Source: JBLHKS01 sp047620505
GTDB lineage: Bacteria; Verrucomicrobiota; Verrucomicrobiia; Verrucomicrobiales; DEV007
Direction of reading: 5' to 3'
Assembly: GCA_047620505.1 (NCBI GenBank)
Contig: JBLHKS010000165.1
Coordinates: 1 to 15,559 of the forward strand
Length of the DNA stretch: 15,559 nt
Program-made: the position numbers and the translations under genes
Part shown: piece by piece, positions 1-6,450 of the stretch
How positions within the stretch are numbered: the stretch's first letter is position 1
Layout of the letters: every line of letters starts with the position of its first letter
The notes under the pieces: generated by a model
Told to the model about the DNA's origin: nothing
What the model saw: only the letters and a program-made list of their open reading frames with translations
Databases searched by the model: none

Positions 1-82
1 GATAAAAACACGCGACGGGGCAAACTTCGACGCAGTCTGTGAATCTGCAGTCCTGGCATTTTTCTGTGACAACGTAGGCCAT
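1..82 (-). CDS. fdxA: Seven-iron ferredoxin FdxA, N-terminal part (runs off the window start)
   Basis: Reading the minus strand from the ATG at 82-80 gives 27 residues beginning MAYVVTEKCQDC and containing C-x2-C-x4-C-x3-CP, with cysteines at 9, 12, 17, 21 and 25. This is the N-terminus of the Azotobacter-type 3Fe-4S/4Fe-4S ferredoxin family, in which these residues bind most of the first cluster and one cysteine of the second. The family carries electrons at low potential in the cytoplasm; the partner enzyme cannot be told from here. The rest of the gene (usually about 80-110 codons) lies outside the window. It is divergent from the SurE-lipase gene, with a 182-bp spacer. No clear Shine-Dalgarno sequence precedes the ATG. 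Confidence 0.88.
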   Translation of the reverse strand, partial: MAYVVTEKCQDCRFTDCVEVCPVACFY

Positions 83-264
83 GGTGATCGGGGTTTTAGC
101 ACGGAGTCACGAGTTGGGCAAATCAGAATTCTCCCCGATGAGCGCTTTGTCGTTAAAGCCCGCAAATCAGGGCAGAAACCGGACAGAAAAATCGAGCAGC
201 TGCTGATTCGCCACCTCCAGATTTGCGTTCTTCATCTCTCGGCCGTTGAATTCTGAACGCCGGC
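83..264. other. Divergent intergenic spacer between fdxA and the SurE-lipase gene
   Basis: This 182-bp spacer must hold the promoters of both divergent genes, but I see no convincing -35/-10 pair and no Shine-Dalgarno sequence before either ATG. It contains one copy of the palindrome AGCAGCTGCT at 195-204. A 22-codon minus-strand reading frame (235-167) is open but has no supporting evidence. Confidence 0.5.
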
Positions 265-1944
265 ATGATTATTTTGATAACCAACGATGATGGAATCGAC
301 GCAGAGGGCTTGGAGGCGCTGCGAAAGGCGGTCTCCAGGGAGCTGCTGGCGGAAATCTACACCGTGGCTCCAGCCGGGCCGATGTCCCAAGTCGGCCATC
401 GGGTCACGACGGACGAACCGCTCAAGGTCGAGCAGCGTGGCGAGCGCTCCTGGGCAGTTGCGGGCACGCCAGCCGACTGCGTGCGCGTTGCGATTTCAAA
501 GCTGCTTCCGGAGCCTCCCGATTGGGTTTTCAGCGGGATCAATCACGGCGGAAATCTCGGCCAGGACATCTACATTTCCGGCACGGTCGCTGCGGCGCGA
601 GAAGCGGCTTATCATGGGCTGCAGTCCGCGGCTTTCTCGCATTACATGAGGAGTGGTTTGAAGCTGGATTGGGAAATCGCAACGCGTCGCATCGCCGGCT
701 TGCTTCAGCAGCTGCTGGCGAAGGAGCTCAAGCCCGGCGAGCACTGGAACGTCAATTTGCCACACCTCGAGGCCGACGCTGAAGACCCTGACTTTACCAA
801 CACCGAGCCGGAGTCAGCCCCGATGGAGATCGACTTCGATGTGACTGAGCAAGGGCTCGTCTACAGCTCAAATTACGCTGAACGGCCGCGTCAGGCGGGC
901 TCGGATGTCGACGTCTGCTTCGGCGGGCGGGTCAGCGTTTCGCGTTTGGAAATTCAGGGCTTCAAACGGCACTCCTCCCTTCGGCTCAAGGGTCGTGACC
1001 TCGCGATTCAAGCGAAGTCCAGCCTGCGCGGCTGGGAGCAGATTGCTAAGCCGCAAGGGACTTCGCCCTGGTTCGAATGGCAGGGCGAGCCGCCTCCGTT
1101 TGACCCCACAACGACGGGCTACACCGACGGCAACGCCTGGTGGCTTGCGGAGCTTTCGCGAATCGTCTACACCCGAGCGAAAGCTGAGATTTTCTGGCTT
1201 GGTGAGGATCCGACTCGGGCGCAATTTCTGGAAAAGATCGGGATCGAGCAGTTGGCCAGTTTTTACTCAGCCGGGACGCACGCCGGAGTTTTCCGGTTGA
1301 ACCGAACGACAACCGGCAAGTCCTGCATCGCCGTGTGTTTTCGCGGAACCAAAAATCTGCTCCAGTGGATTTTGAACCTGTCGGTGCTCGGCGAACCCTG
1401 GGATCTTGAGCAGCCCGAAGGAGCAAAAGTTCATCAGGGCTTCCGCTACATTTTCAACAAACTCTGGCCGGCTCTTCGCGAGGCGATTCCCAACGATGAT
1501 GAGCCCATTTTCTACACAGGTCACAGTCTGGGCGGTGCTCTGGCGACCTACGCGGCTGCCGAACTCCCCCCGCAAGCCGTCTTCAGCTTCGGCTCGCCTC
1601 GCGCCGGCAACCAGGAATTTGCGGACTCGTTAGTCGAAATTCCGCATCACCGAATTGTCTATCATCACGACATCGTCACGACCATTCCCCTAACCACAGG
1701 AAAGCGCACAGGCCTCGTTTACAAGCACAGCGGCCGGCTTCACCACCTGACTGAGGACCATCGTCTGATCATCGAAGACAACGATGAGCCTTCGGGCGCA
1801 GAAAGCTGGATACCCGAGTCTCCAGCGCGCTTTCTGCGTGAAGCGATCGAGGAATCCGGAACCCGCCCGCCTCAGCCGTTGCTCGATCACTCGATCTCAA
1901 ACTACACCCGAGTTCTTCGGGCCCGGCTCCTCGAAAATCTCTAA
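265..1944 (+). CDS. surE: SurE-type 5'/3'-nucleotidase fused to a class 3 (GHSLGG) lipase domain
   Basis: One uninterrupted 559-residue frame carries two enzymes. Residues 1 to about 232 are SurE, a metal-dependent nucleoside monophosphate and polyphosphate phosphatase: ITNDDGI at 5-11, PMSQVGH around 39-45 and SGINHGGNLGQD around 91-102 provide the expected metal ligands D8, D9, S41 and N93. Residues from about 290 to 559 are an alpha/beta-hydrolase of the class 3 lipase family: FRGT at 359-362, the nucleophile elbow GHSLGGALA with S421, HDIV with D469, and a C-terminal LDHSISNY with H542, a plausible complete Ser-Asp-His triad. SurE alone is normally about 250 residues, so the lipase is a true C-terminal addition. 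No signal peptide is visible, which suggests a cytoplasmic protein. The start is the ATG preceding the SurE motif, and the fold leaves no room for a later one. The lipase substrate is unknown. Confidence 0.88.
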   Translation: MIILITNDDGIDAEGLEALRKAVSRELLAEIYTVAPAGPMSQVGHRVTTDEPLKVEQRGERSWAVAGTPADCVRVAISKLLPEPPDWVFSGINHGGNLGQDIYISGTVAAAREAAYHGLQSAAFSHYMRSGLKLDWEIATRRIAGLLQQLLAKELKPGEHWNVNLPHLEADAEDPDFTNTEPESAPMEIDFDVTEQGLVYSSNYAERPRQAGSDVDVCFGGRVSVSRLEIQGFKRHSSLRLKGRDLAIQAKSSLRGWEQIAKPQGTSPWFEWQGEPPPFDPTTTGYTDGNAWWLAELSRIVYTRAKAEIFWLGEDPTRAQFLEKIGIEQLASFYSAGTHAGVFRLNRTTTGKSCIAVCFRGTKNLLQWILNLSVLGEPWDLEQPEGAKVHQGFRYIFNKLWPALREAIPNDDEPIFYTGHSLGGALATYAAAELPPQAVFSFGSPRAGNQEFADSLVEIPHHRIVYHHDIVTTIPLTTGKRTGLVYKHSGRLHHLTEDHRLIIEDNDEPSGAESWIPESPARFLREAIEESGTRPPQPLLDHSISNYTRVLRARLLENL

Positions 1945-1997
1945 AGCCTGTCGTTTCTGGCTTGCCTGGCGGCCCGCGTGCCTGGTATCAAACGCAA

Positions 1998-3032
1998 TCA
2001 GTCGGATTCAACGCCGCTGAGGCCTGAATCGATCACTTCTTCTTCCGGCTTCTTCTCCATCCGGTGGATCCGAAGCTTCCCATCGAAGTGAGCTGTCGCG
2101 AGGCTGATTCCGTCTGAAGACAAATCCAGATCGCGCGCGTCATTCGTCAACTTCAATCGATGCGAATCCTCTAACTCTTCCGGTTTCCAGAAAAGCAAAT
2201 GCCCGCCGTTTCCGCCTACGCAGGCGATCGTCAAATCCTCTGGATGCAGCGCGACTCCCCAAGCCACGCCGCGAAGTTTGCCTTTCGAAAGCTGCTCAGC
2301 CAACGCCTCACCCTTTTCCCAATCGTAAACCATCACTGACGGATTTCCCACGCCCGCAAACGCGTTCGTCACCGCCGTGATCCCGCTGCAAGCCAGCTTT
2401 TTCCCGTCCTTACTGAAACACATTCCGCGAAACCCGCCGATGAACGCGACGAACGTTTTGTCGAACTTCGTCAACGACTCCGCCTGCCAACCTCGCAGCT
2501 GCCGCCCCGTTCTGATCTCCCAATCCCGGATATTCGCCTTCAAATCGCCCGTCACCAGCCGCGTTCCAGACGGATGAAACGCAACGTTATAAATGTGCGA
2601 TTCGTGCCCCGGCATTTCCTGGATCAACTCGCCGCTTTCCACGTTCCAAAGCCGCACGATCTGATCGTTCCCGACCGAAGCCAGCGTCGTCCCGTCCGGA
2701 CTGACCGCGAGCGCCCGAATCCAGCCATCGTGGGCGTTTTCGATCGTCCGACTCGCCAGCAGCTGCTCGCCCTCGCCTTCGACCGGCGCGAAAACCAATT
2801 TCCCGTCGTAACCGCCAGTCACCACCGTTTTCCCCTCGTCGACAAACGCGATCGCCCGCGTCCAAGCGCCTACATCCAGCGGAATTTTCGCGCCGTCCGC
2901 GACCGAGAATCGCCAGACTTTGAAATCCTGCGCGCCCGCAAAAACGTAGCGCCCGCTCGGATCGAACCGGCAGCCGATAAGCGGACTATCGTGTTCGAAC
3001 TCGTGCGCGGTGTGGGTTTGGGTGTGATCCAT
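1998..3032 (-). CDS. Seven-bladed WD40 repeat protein
   Basis: Seven WD40-like blades follow one another over almost the whole protein. Each has the pattern of a hydrophobic strand, xxDGxxL or xPSGxxL, a strand with a small-residue turn, and a closing hydrophobic/Trp strand; recognisable endings are FKVWRF, IVRLWNV, IRDWEI, HLLFWKP and LRIHRM. This predicts one closed beta-propeller with no enzymatic domain and no signal peptide, so it is likely a protein-interaction scaffold. Such stand-alone propellers are common in Planctomycetes and Verrucomicrobia. I chose the ATG at 3032 (protein start MDHTQTHTAHEF, 344 residues) because the propeller begins soon after it. An in-frame upstream ATG at 3134 would add 34 arginine-rich residues that resemble nothing and approach the repeat element. 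Neither start has a strong ribosome-binding site. The C-terminus is acidic. It converges with the SurE-lipase gene across 53 bp. Confidence 0.85.
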   Translation of the reverse strand: MDHTQTHTAHEFEHDSPLIGCRFDPSGRYVFAGAQDFKVWRFSVADGAKIPLDVGAWTRAIAFVDEGKTVVTGGYDGKLVFAPVEGEGEQLLASRTIENAHDGWIRALAVSPDGTTLASVGNDQIVRLWNVESGELIQEMPGHESHIYNVAFHPSGTRLVTGDLKANIRDWEIRTGRQLRGWQAESLTKFDKTFVAFIGGFRGMCFSKDGKKLACSGITAVTNAFAGVGNPSVMVYDWEKGEALAEQLSKGKLRGVAWGVALHPEDLTIACVGGNGGHLLFWKPEELEDSHRLKLTNDARDLDLSSDGISLATAHFDGKLRIHRMEKKPEEEVIDSGLSGVESD

Positions 3033-3160
3033 CAAAGATTTCACGCGGAAGAGCCGATCCAGCTTTCTCCTTGTGGACAGGAAAAGGCGGGGAGGCCGGA
3101 GCTTCTCTCGAAATCGGCACACGTCCAGATTCATTTATCATCAGACATTTCGCACAAACA

Positions 3161-3357
3161 GCCTGGGGTTGCCGCAACGAAGTGAAGGCTACCCCAGGAA
3201 CTGGCGCGATGTTAGACCCAAACAAGGCCGAAGGTCTTGCGGACCGTTCTGGATCGCTTTCAGCGATCAATTATCAGTAGGCACGACGATCCCCGGGTAG
3301 GACTCCGCATCGCTACGGCCAACCCGGGGCTGATCATGCGAAATCCCTTTGGGATTT
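3161..3357. repeat. REPIN-like element: two related GC-rich palindromes in inverted orientation
   Basis: The left palindrome (3162-3198) pairs CCTGGGGT with ACCCCAGG, plus an inner GCC/GGC, leaving a T-T mismatch. The right palindrome (3288-3335) pairs CCCCGGGT with ACCCGGGG. The reverse complement of the right one aligns with the left one along its length, so they are inverted copies. Between them is a perfect 7-bp hairpin with a 3-nt loop (3252-3268). Just after the right copy is another (3341-3357, AAATCCC, TTT, GGGATTT). This is the layout of REP doublets (REPINs) moved by RAYT/IS200-like transposases. No transposase is in the window, so mobility is inferred. Confidence 0.7.
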
Positions 3358-3460
3358 TACTGCCAAATGTCTGATTTATTCTGAGTCTGACGACTTGCGA
3401 CTTTCCGAGTTGACCGAAGTGCCCTGCGTTTCTTAACATCAAGTCGGCAAACACCGGGTC

Positions 3461-3826
3461 ATGGCGAAACGCAAAATATCCAAACCGAAGATCTTCATCA
3501 GCTACCGTCGCCGCTCTGACGAGCAGCACGAAGACGAAGCCCTCGCCATCGCGATTCAGGAAGTGTTCGACAACGCGAAGCTCGAAGTCTTCCGCGATGT
3601 CCAAATCGCCGTCGGCAGCCGTTGGGCCACTTCGGACGAGAAATTTCTCCTCGCCAGTGAGCTTTGCGAACAAGCCGTTTCCGATGAAGCGAAGGAAAAA
3701 CCAATTTCCGAGGAGCTAACCAAGTTTCTCCAAACCAGCTTGGCTGATTACCGTCGCAATCCGGACCAGGGCGTTCGATGGGAGGAACTTCGGGATCGTT
3801 TGCTGAAATCTAGTGAGCACGCCTGA
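3461..3826 (+). CDS. Chimeric small protein: TIR-domain stub fused to an addiction-module antitoxin
   Basis: The first 55 residues look like the start of a bacterial TIR domain: KIFISYRRRSDE at 10-21, an alpha helix, then VFRDVQIAVGSRW at 43-55. The remainder of the roughly 130-residue TIR fold, including the region with the catalytic glutamate, is absent. From about residue 57 the sequence switches to SDEKFLLASELCE, and further on LADYRRNPDQG and WEELRDRLL. This pattern is typical of the short putative addiction-module component family (TIGR02574/PF09720), lacking its usual N-terminus. The result is an in-frame 121-residue fusion, probably formed by deletion. It may be a non-functional remnant, though the antitoxin half is nearly complete. 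It sits between two inverted-repeat elements, and a truncated toxin start overlaps its stop codon. The ATG at 3461 has no good ribosome-binding site. Confidence 0.6.
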   Translation: MAKRKISKPKIFISYRRRSDEQHEDEALAIAIQEVFDNAKLEVFRDVQIAVGSRWATSDEKFLLASELCEQAVSDEAKEKPISEELTKFLQTSLADYRRNPDQGVRWEELRDRLLKSSEHA

Positions 3827-3902
3827 AGTCGTTTGGCTCCAGCAAGCGAAAATTCCGCGCCGTCCGCGACCGAGAATTGATGGATCTCGACTTGCTGGAT
3901 GA
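3813..3902 (+). pseudogene. Truncated start of a RelE/ParE-family toxin
   Basis: A GTG at 3813 overlaps the end of the antitoxin frame and reads MSTPEVVWLQQAKI, the usual beginning of RelE/ParE-superfamily toxins that follow PF09720 antitoxins with a short overlap. After about 14 residues the similarity stops. The frame becomes an arginine/proline run and ends at TGA 3900-3902 after 29 codons, against about 90-110 for an intact toxin. The break coincides with a 22-nt sequence also found inside the WD40 gene. I read it as a toxin gene cut off by rearrangement. The short stretch makes the family call tentative. Confidence 0.45.
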
Positions 3903-3950
3903 AGACGCGGCCATCGATTCTCTGCGGAGCGTAAGGAACAATGAAATGTA
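3903..3950 (+). other. Unrecognised coding remnant before the second repeat element
   Basis: A frame that is open from about 3817 runs through 3880-3950 and reads MDLDLLDEDAAIDSLRSV before a TAA at 3948-3950. It has a protein-like acidic composition but too little sequence to name. It is probably the tail of another gene broken in this decayed region. Confidence 0.25.
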
Positions 3951-4080
3951 AATCTGGAGTGCGGCGGCTTGACGCCGCTTTCGCCTCTGGACGGCGTCAA
4001 TCTGGCCAATTCGGTGCCGAGATCGGTTCTTGCCGCCGTCCTGCAACCAAAAGCGCTGTCAAGCCAGCGCACTCCAGATT
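3951..4080. repeat. 130-bp MITE/REPIN-like element with 30-bp terminal inverted repeats
   Basis: The left end (3951-3980, beginning AATCTGGAGTGCG) and the reverse complement of the right end (4051-4080) match at 26 of 30 positions. Each end carries a 6-bp hairpin with the identical loop GCTTGA: GCGGCG/CGCCGC on the left and, read inward, GCGCTG/CAGCGC on the right. All four mismatches fall in the stems as two compensated base pairs. That indicates a maintained hairpin structure of the kind recognised by REP-associated tyrosine transposases. There is no internal gene. Confidence 0.75.
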
Positions 4081-4224
4081 CCACAGAGACCGACGCCCAG
4101 CGCCCGCGAGCTGCAGGATGCGTTCGCCATTCTCGAGCCCGATCCGGTCATCCAGCTACCTGGGAACTCTAGAATCAAATCCTGGTGGCTTTGGCAGGAT
4201 TTCGCGTCATGTTCGTCGCTCGAC
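4081..4224 (+). other. Spacer between the repeat element and the helicase gene
   Basis: These 144 bp are open in the helicase frame, but the translation resembles no helicase N-terminus. I see no promoter or Shine-Dalgarno sequence that is convincing. It is probably part of the decayed region that begins near 3160. Confidence 0.35.
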
Positions 4225-6240
4225 ATGCCCCGCGATTACACCCTGACATCCCCGGCCAGCACTGGCGCAAGCCACATCGACTACGCGGCTGAACTCAACG
4301 AGCAACAGCTCGCCGCTGTGACCAGCCCGTCCGGCGCGGCCCTCGTCATCGCGGGCGCAGGGAGCGGGAAAACGCGGACGCTGACTTATCGCGTAGCGTG
4401 GCTGCTCGAAAACGGGGTCTCGCCGAAGAACATTCTTCTGCTCACGTTCACAAACAAAGCGGCTCGCGAAATGCTCGACCGGGTTGAGCAGCTGCTGCCG
4501 ATGGACATGAACGATCTCTGGGGCGGGACGTTCCACTCGGTCGGGAACAAGATTCTTCGTCGGCACGCGGACAAACTCGGGTTCGAGCGGAATTTCACGA
4601 TCATGGATCGCGAGGACCAGAAGGACCTCATGGCCAGCGTGGTTTCTGAGAGCGAGATCGATACGAAAGCCGTTCGCTTTCCAAAGCCCGATGTGCTCGG
4701 CGACATGTTCAGCCTGGCGCTCAACATGGGCGAAAAACTCCCCAGCGTCATCGCAGCGCGATGGCCGTATTTCGAGGAGCTGACCGATTCGATTCTGCGC
4801 ATTCGAGAGGGTTACGAAAAGAAAAAGCTGGCGACGAACAGCATGGATTTCGACGATCTGCTCGTGAAAGTCCTCGAGCTTTTCGAAAAGGAGCCGGACG
4901 TGTTCGACCGTTATCGATTTCAGTTCAAAGTTGTTCTCGTCGACGAGTATCAGGACACGAACACGATCCAATCTCGGCTGATCGACGCCTTCGCGAGCGA
5001 GCACAAAAATCTCATGGCCGTCGGCGATGACGCGCAGTCGATCTACTCGTGGCGCGGCGCGAATTTCCGCAACATTCTCAAATTCGCCGAACGCTATCCG
5101 GGCGCGACGACTTATAAAATCGAGACGAATTATCGAAGCGTTCCCGAAATCCTCACCCTCGCCAACGCCGCGATCAAAGCGAACGAGGATCAGTTCGAAA
5201 AAGCCCTTCGCGCGCACCGGCCGGAAAAAGAATGCCTGCCTGCGTTAGTCAAACTCCGCGATCCAAACGAGCAGGCGCAATTTATCGCGCAGCGGATTCT
5301 CGAACTCCGCGACGAAGGAATCGAGTTAGACGAAATCGCCGTGCTCTACCGCGCGCATTTCCACTCGATGGAAATCCAGATGGAGCTGACCAATCGCGGC
5401 ATTCCGTTCGCGATCACCAGCGGGCTGAGATTTTTCGAGCAGGCCCACATCAAAGACGTCGCCGCGTTCATGAAATTCGCCGTCAATCGGCGGGACGAAG
5501 TCGCCTTCAAACGCATGGCGCGGATGCTCCCCGGGATCGGCACGAAGACCGCCGACAACCTCTGGCGCAAGTGGCTCGCCTCCCCTGCTGCGAATGAACC
5601 GATCGATTCGTTCTCTGAGCAGCTGCTGGAATTCAAAGTCCCTGCCAAAGCCAAAAATGACTGGCAACAATTCGCCTACACGCTCGATGAATTGATCCCT
5701 GACGGTGAGCCCGCGTCGCCAGCCGAGATGATCAAATCGATCCTCGGCGGAGTCTACGAAGACTACATGCGGAGCAAGTTCACGAACTACGATTCGCGCC
5801 GTCAGGACATCGAGCAGCTGATGCAATTCAGCGAGACTTTCGACGGGATTGAGGAGTTCATTTCCCAGATGTCGCTGCTCGCGGGTGTCGACGCCGAGCA
5901 GGCAAAGAATTCCGAGCGCGACACCGAAGCGGTTACCCTCAGTTCGATTCACCAGGCCAAAGGCCTCGAGTGGCGGGCCGTTTTTGTCGTCTGGCTGACG
6001 GACGGGATGTTTCCGAATTCACGCGTTATCGAGAACGATCAGGACAACCAGGGCTTAGAGGAAGAGCGCCGGTTATTTTACGTTTCGGTCACTCGCGCCA
6101 AGGATGAACTTTACCTGACCTACCCGCTGATCTGGCCCAATTCGCACAGCGGAAATGTACTGCAAAAACCGTCGCGGTTTCTGGCGGATTTCCCGCGCGA
6201 ATTCGTTGAAGAATGGAACGTCGGGCGGCAGCCGTTTTGA
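4225..6240 (+). CDS. Superfamily 1A DNA helicase, UvrD/Rep/PcrA family
   Basis: A 3'-to-5' ATP-dependent DNA helicase of 671 residues with all family motifs in order: Q motif LNEQQLAAV, Walker A AGAGSGKT (43-50, K49), Ia LLLTFTNKAAREML, motif II VDEYQD (D240-E241), III GDDAQSIYSWRGA, IV ETNYRS, V SIHQAKGLEW and VI YVSVTRAKDE (R624). Relatives unwind DNA in nucleotide excision and mismatch repair or clear stalled forks. The protein ends shortly after motif VI, so it lacks the longer C-terminal tail (Tudor-like in PcrA/UvrD) and is close to Rep in length. The open frame extends upstream to 4030, inside the repeat element. I place the start at the ATG at 4225 (MPRDYTLTS), 20-25 residues before the Q motif as usual. 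No strong ribosome-binding site is seen. Whether it is the UvrD, Rep or PcrA equivalent cannot be settled here. Confidence 0.93.
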   Translation: MPRDYTLTSPASTGASHIDYAAELNEQQLAAVTSPSGAALVIAGAGSGKTRTLTYRVAWLLENGVSPKNILLLTFTNKAAREMLDRVEQLLPMDMNDLWGGTFHSVGNKILRRHADKLGFERNFTIMDREDQKDLMASVVSESEIDTKAVRFPKPDVLGDMFSLALNMGEKLPSVIAARWPYFEELTDSILRIREGYEKKKLATNSMDFDDLLVKVLELFEKEPDVFDRYRFQFKVVLVDEYQDTNTIQSRLIDAFASEHKNLMAVGDDAQSIYSWRGANFRNILKFAERYPGATTYKIETNYRSVPEILTLANAAIKANEDQFEKALRAHRPEKECLPALVKLRDPNEQAQFIAQRILELRDEGIELDEIAVLYRAHFHSMEIQMELTNRGIPFAITSGLRFFEQAHIKDVAAFMKFAVNRRDEVAFKRMARMLPGIGTKTADNLWRKWLASPAANEPIDSFSEQLLEFKVPAKAKNDWQQFAYTLDELIPDGEPASPAEMIKSILGGVYEDYMRSKFTNYDSRRQDIEQLMQFSETFDGIEEFISQMSLLAGVDAEQAKNSERDTEAVTLSSIHQAKGLEWRAVFVVWLTDGMFPNSRVIENDQDNQGLEEERRLFYVSVTRAKDELYLTYPLIWPNSHSGNVLQKPSRFLADFPREFVEEWNVGRQPF

Positions 6241-6450
6241 GTTCCTTCACGCGAGCAGTGACGTCGGCGTTTTTGCCGCCAGTGCCGTAGGTCGCGGAAA
6301 GGACGTAAACCGGCCAGCAGCTGCTGGCTCCGAAGGTTCTTACTCGTTCTTTCAACCAGCGCTTGAGCAGTTTGGCCGGTAGCCGTTGACACGATTTTCA
6401 CCGAATCTACGGTTCGAAAAGTGAACTGCTAAAAGAAAGGAAACCGCCCG
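6241..6450. promoter_or_regulatory. Intergenic region with an extended palindrome and the oxidoreductase ribosome-binding site
   Basis: This 210-bp gap contains CCAGCAGCTGCTGG at 6314-6327, a perfect 14-nt palindrome and the longest form of the repeated motif in the window. It ends with AAAGGAAA at about 6436-6443, which is 7-9 nt before the ATG at 6451 and is the clearest Shine-Dalgarno sequence seen in the window. A promoter for the following oxidoreductase-psd-ferredoxin cluster is expected here, but I could not identify one. Confidence 0.5.

Noticed and set aside
167..235. 22-codon minus-strand ORF (MKNANLEVANQQLL...) upstream of fdxA
   Set aside because: Too short to judge, no ribosome-binding site, and its QQLL is just the repeated palindrome.
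2574..3185. Plus-strand open frame (203 codons) opposite the WD40 gene
   Set aside because: The minus strand encodes regular WD40 blades here; the plus-strand translation is arginine-rich and featureless.
3161..4080. CRISPR array or intact insertion sequence in the repeat-rich region
   Set aside because: The repeats are inverted pairs with unequal spacing, not direct repeats with regular spacers, and no transposase or cas gene is present.
4030..4224. N-terminal extension of the helicase by 65 residues
   Set aside because: The extension begins inside the inverted-repeat element and does not resemble any helicase N-terminus; the ATG at 4225 gives the normal distance to the Q motif.
4207..5217. 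Long minus-strand open frame (336 codons) opposite the helicase gene
   Set aside because: It is antisense to the conserved helicase motifs, has arginine/valine-rich low-information composition and matches no family; long antisense frames are expected in GC-rich DNA.
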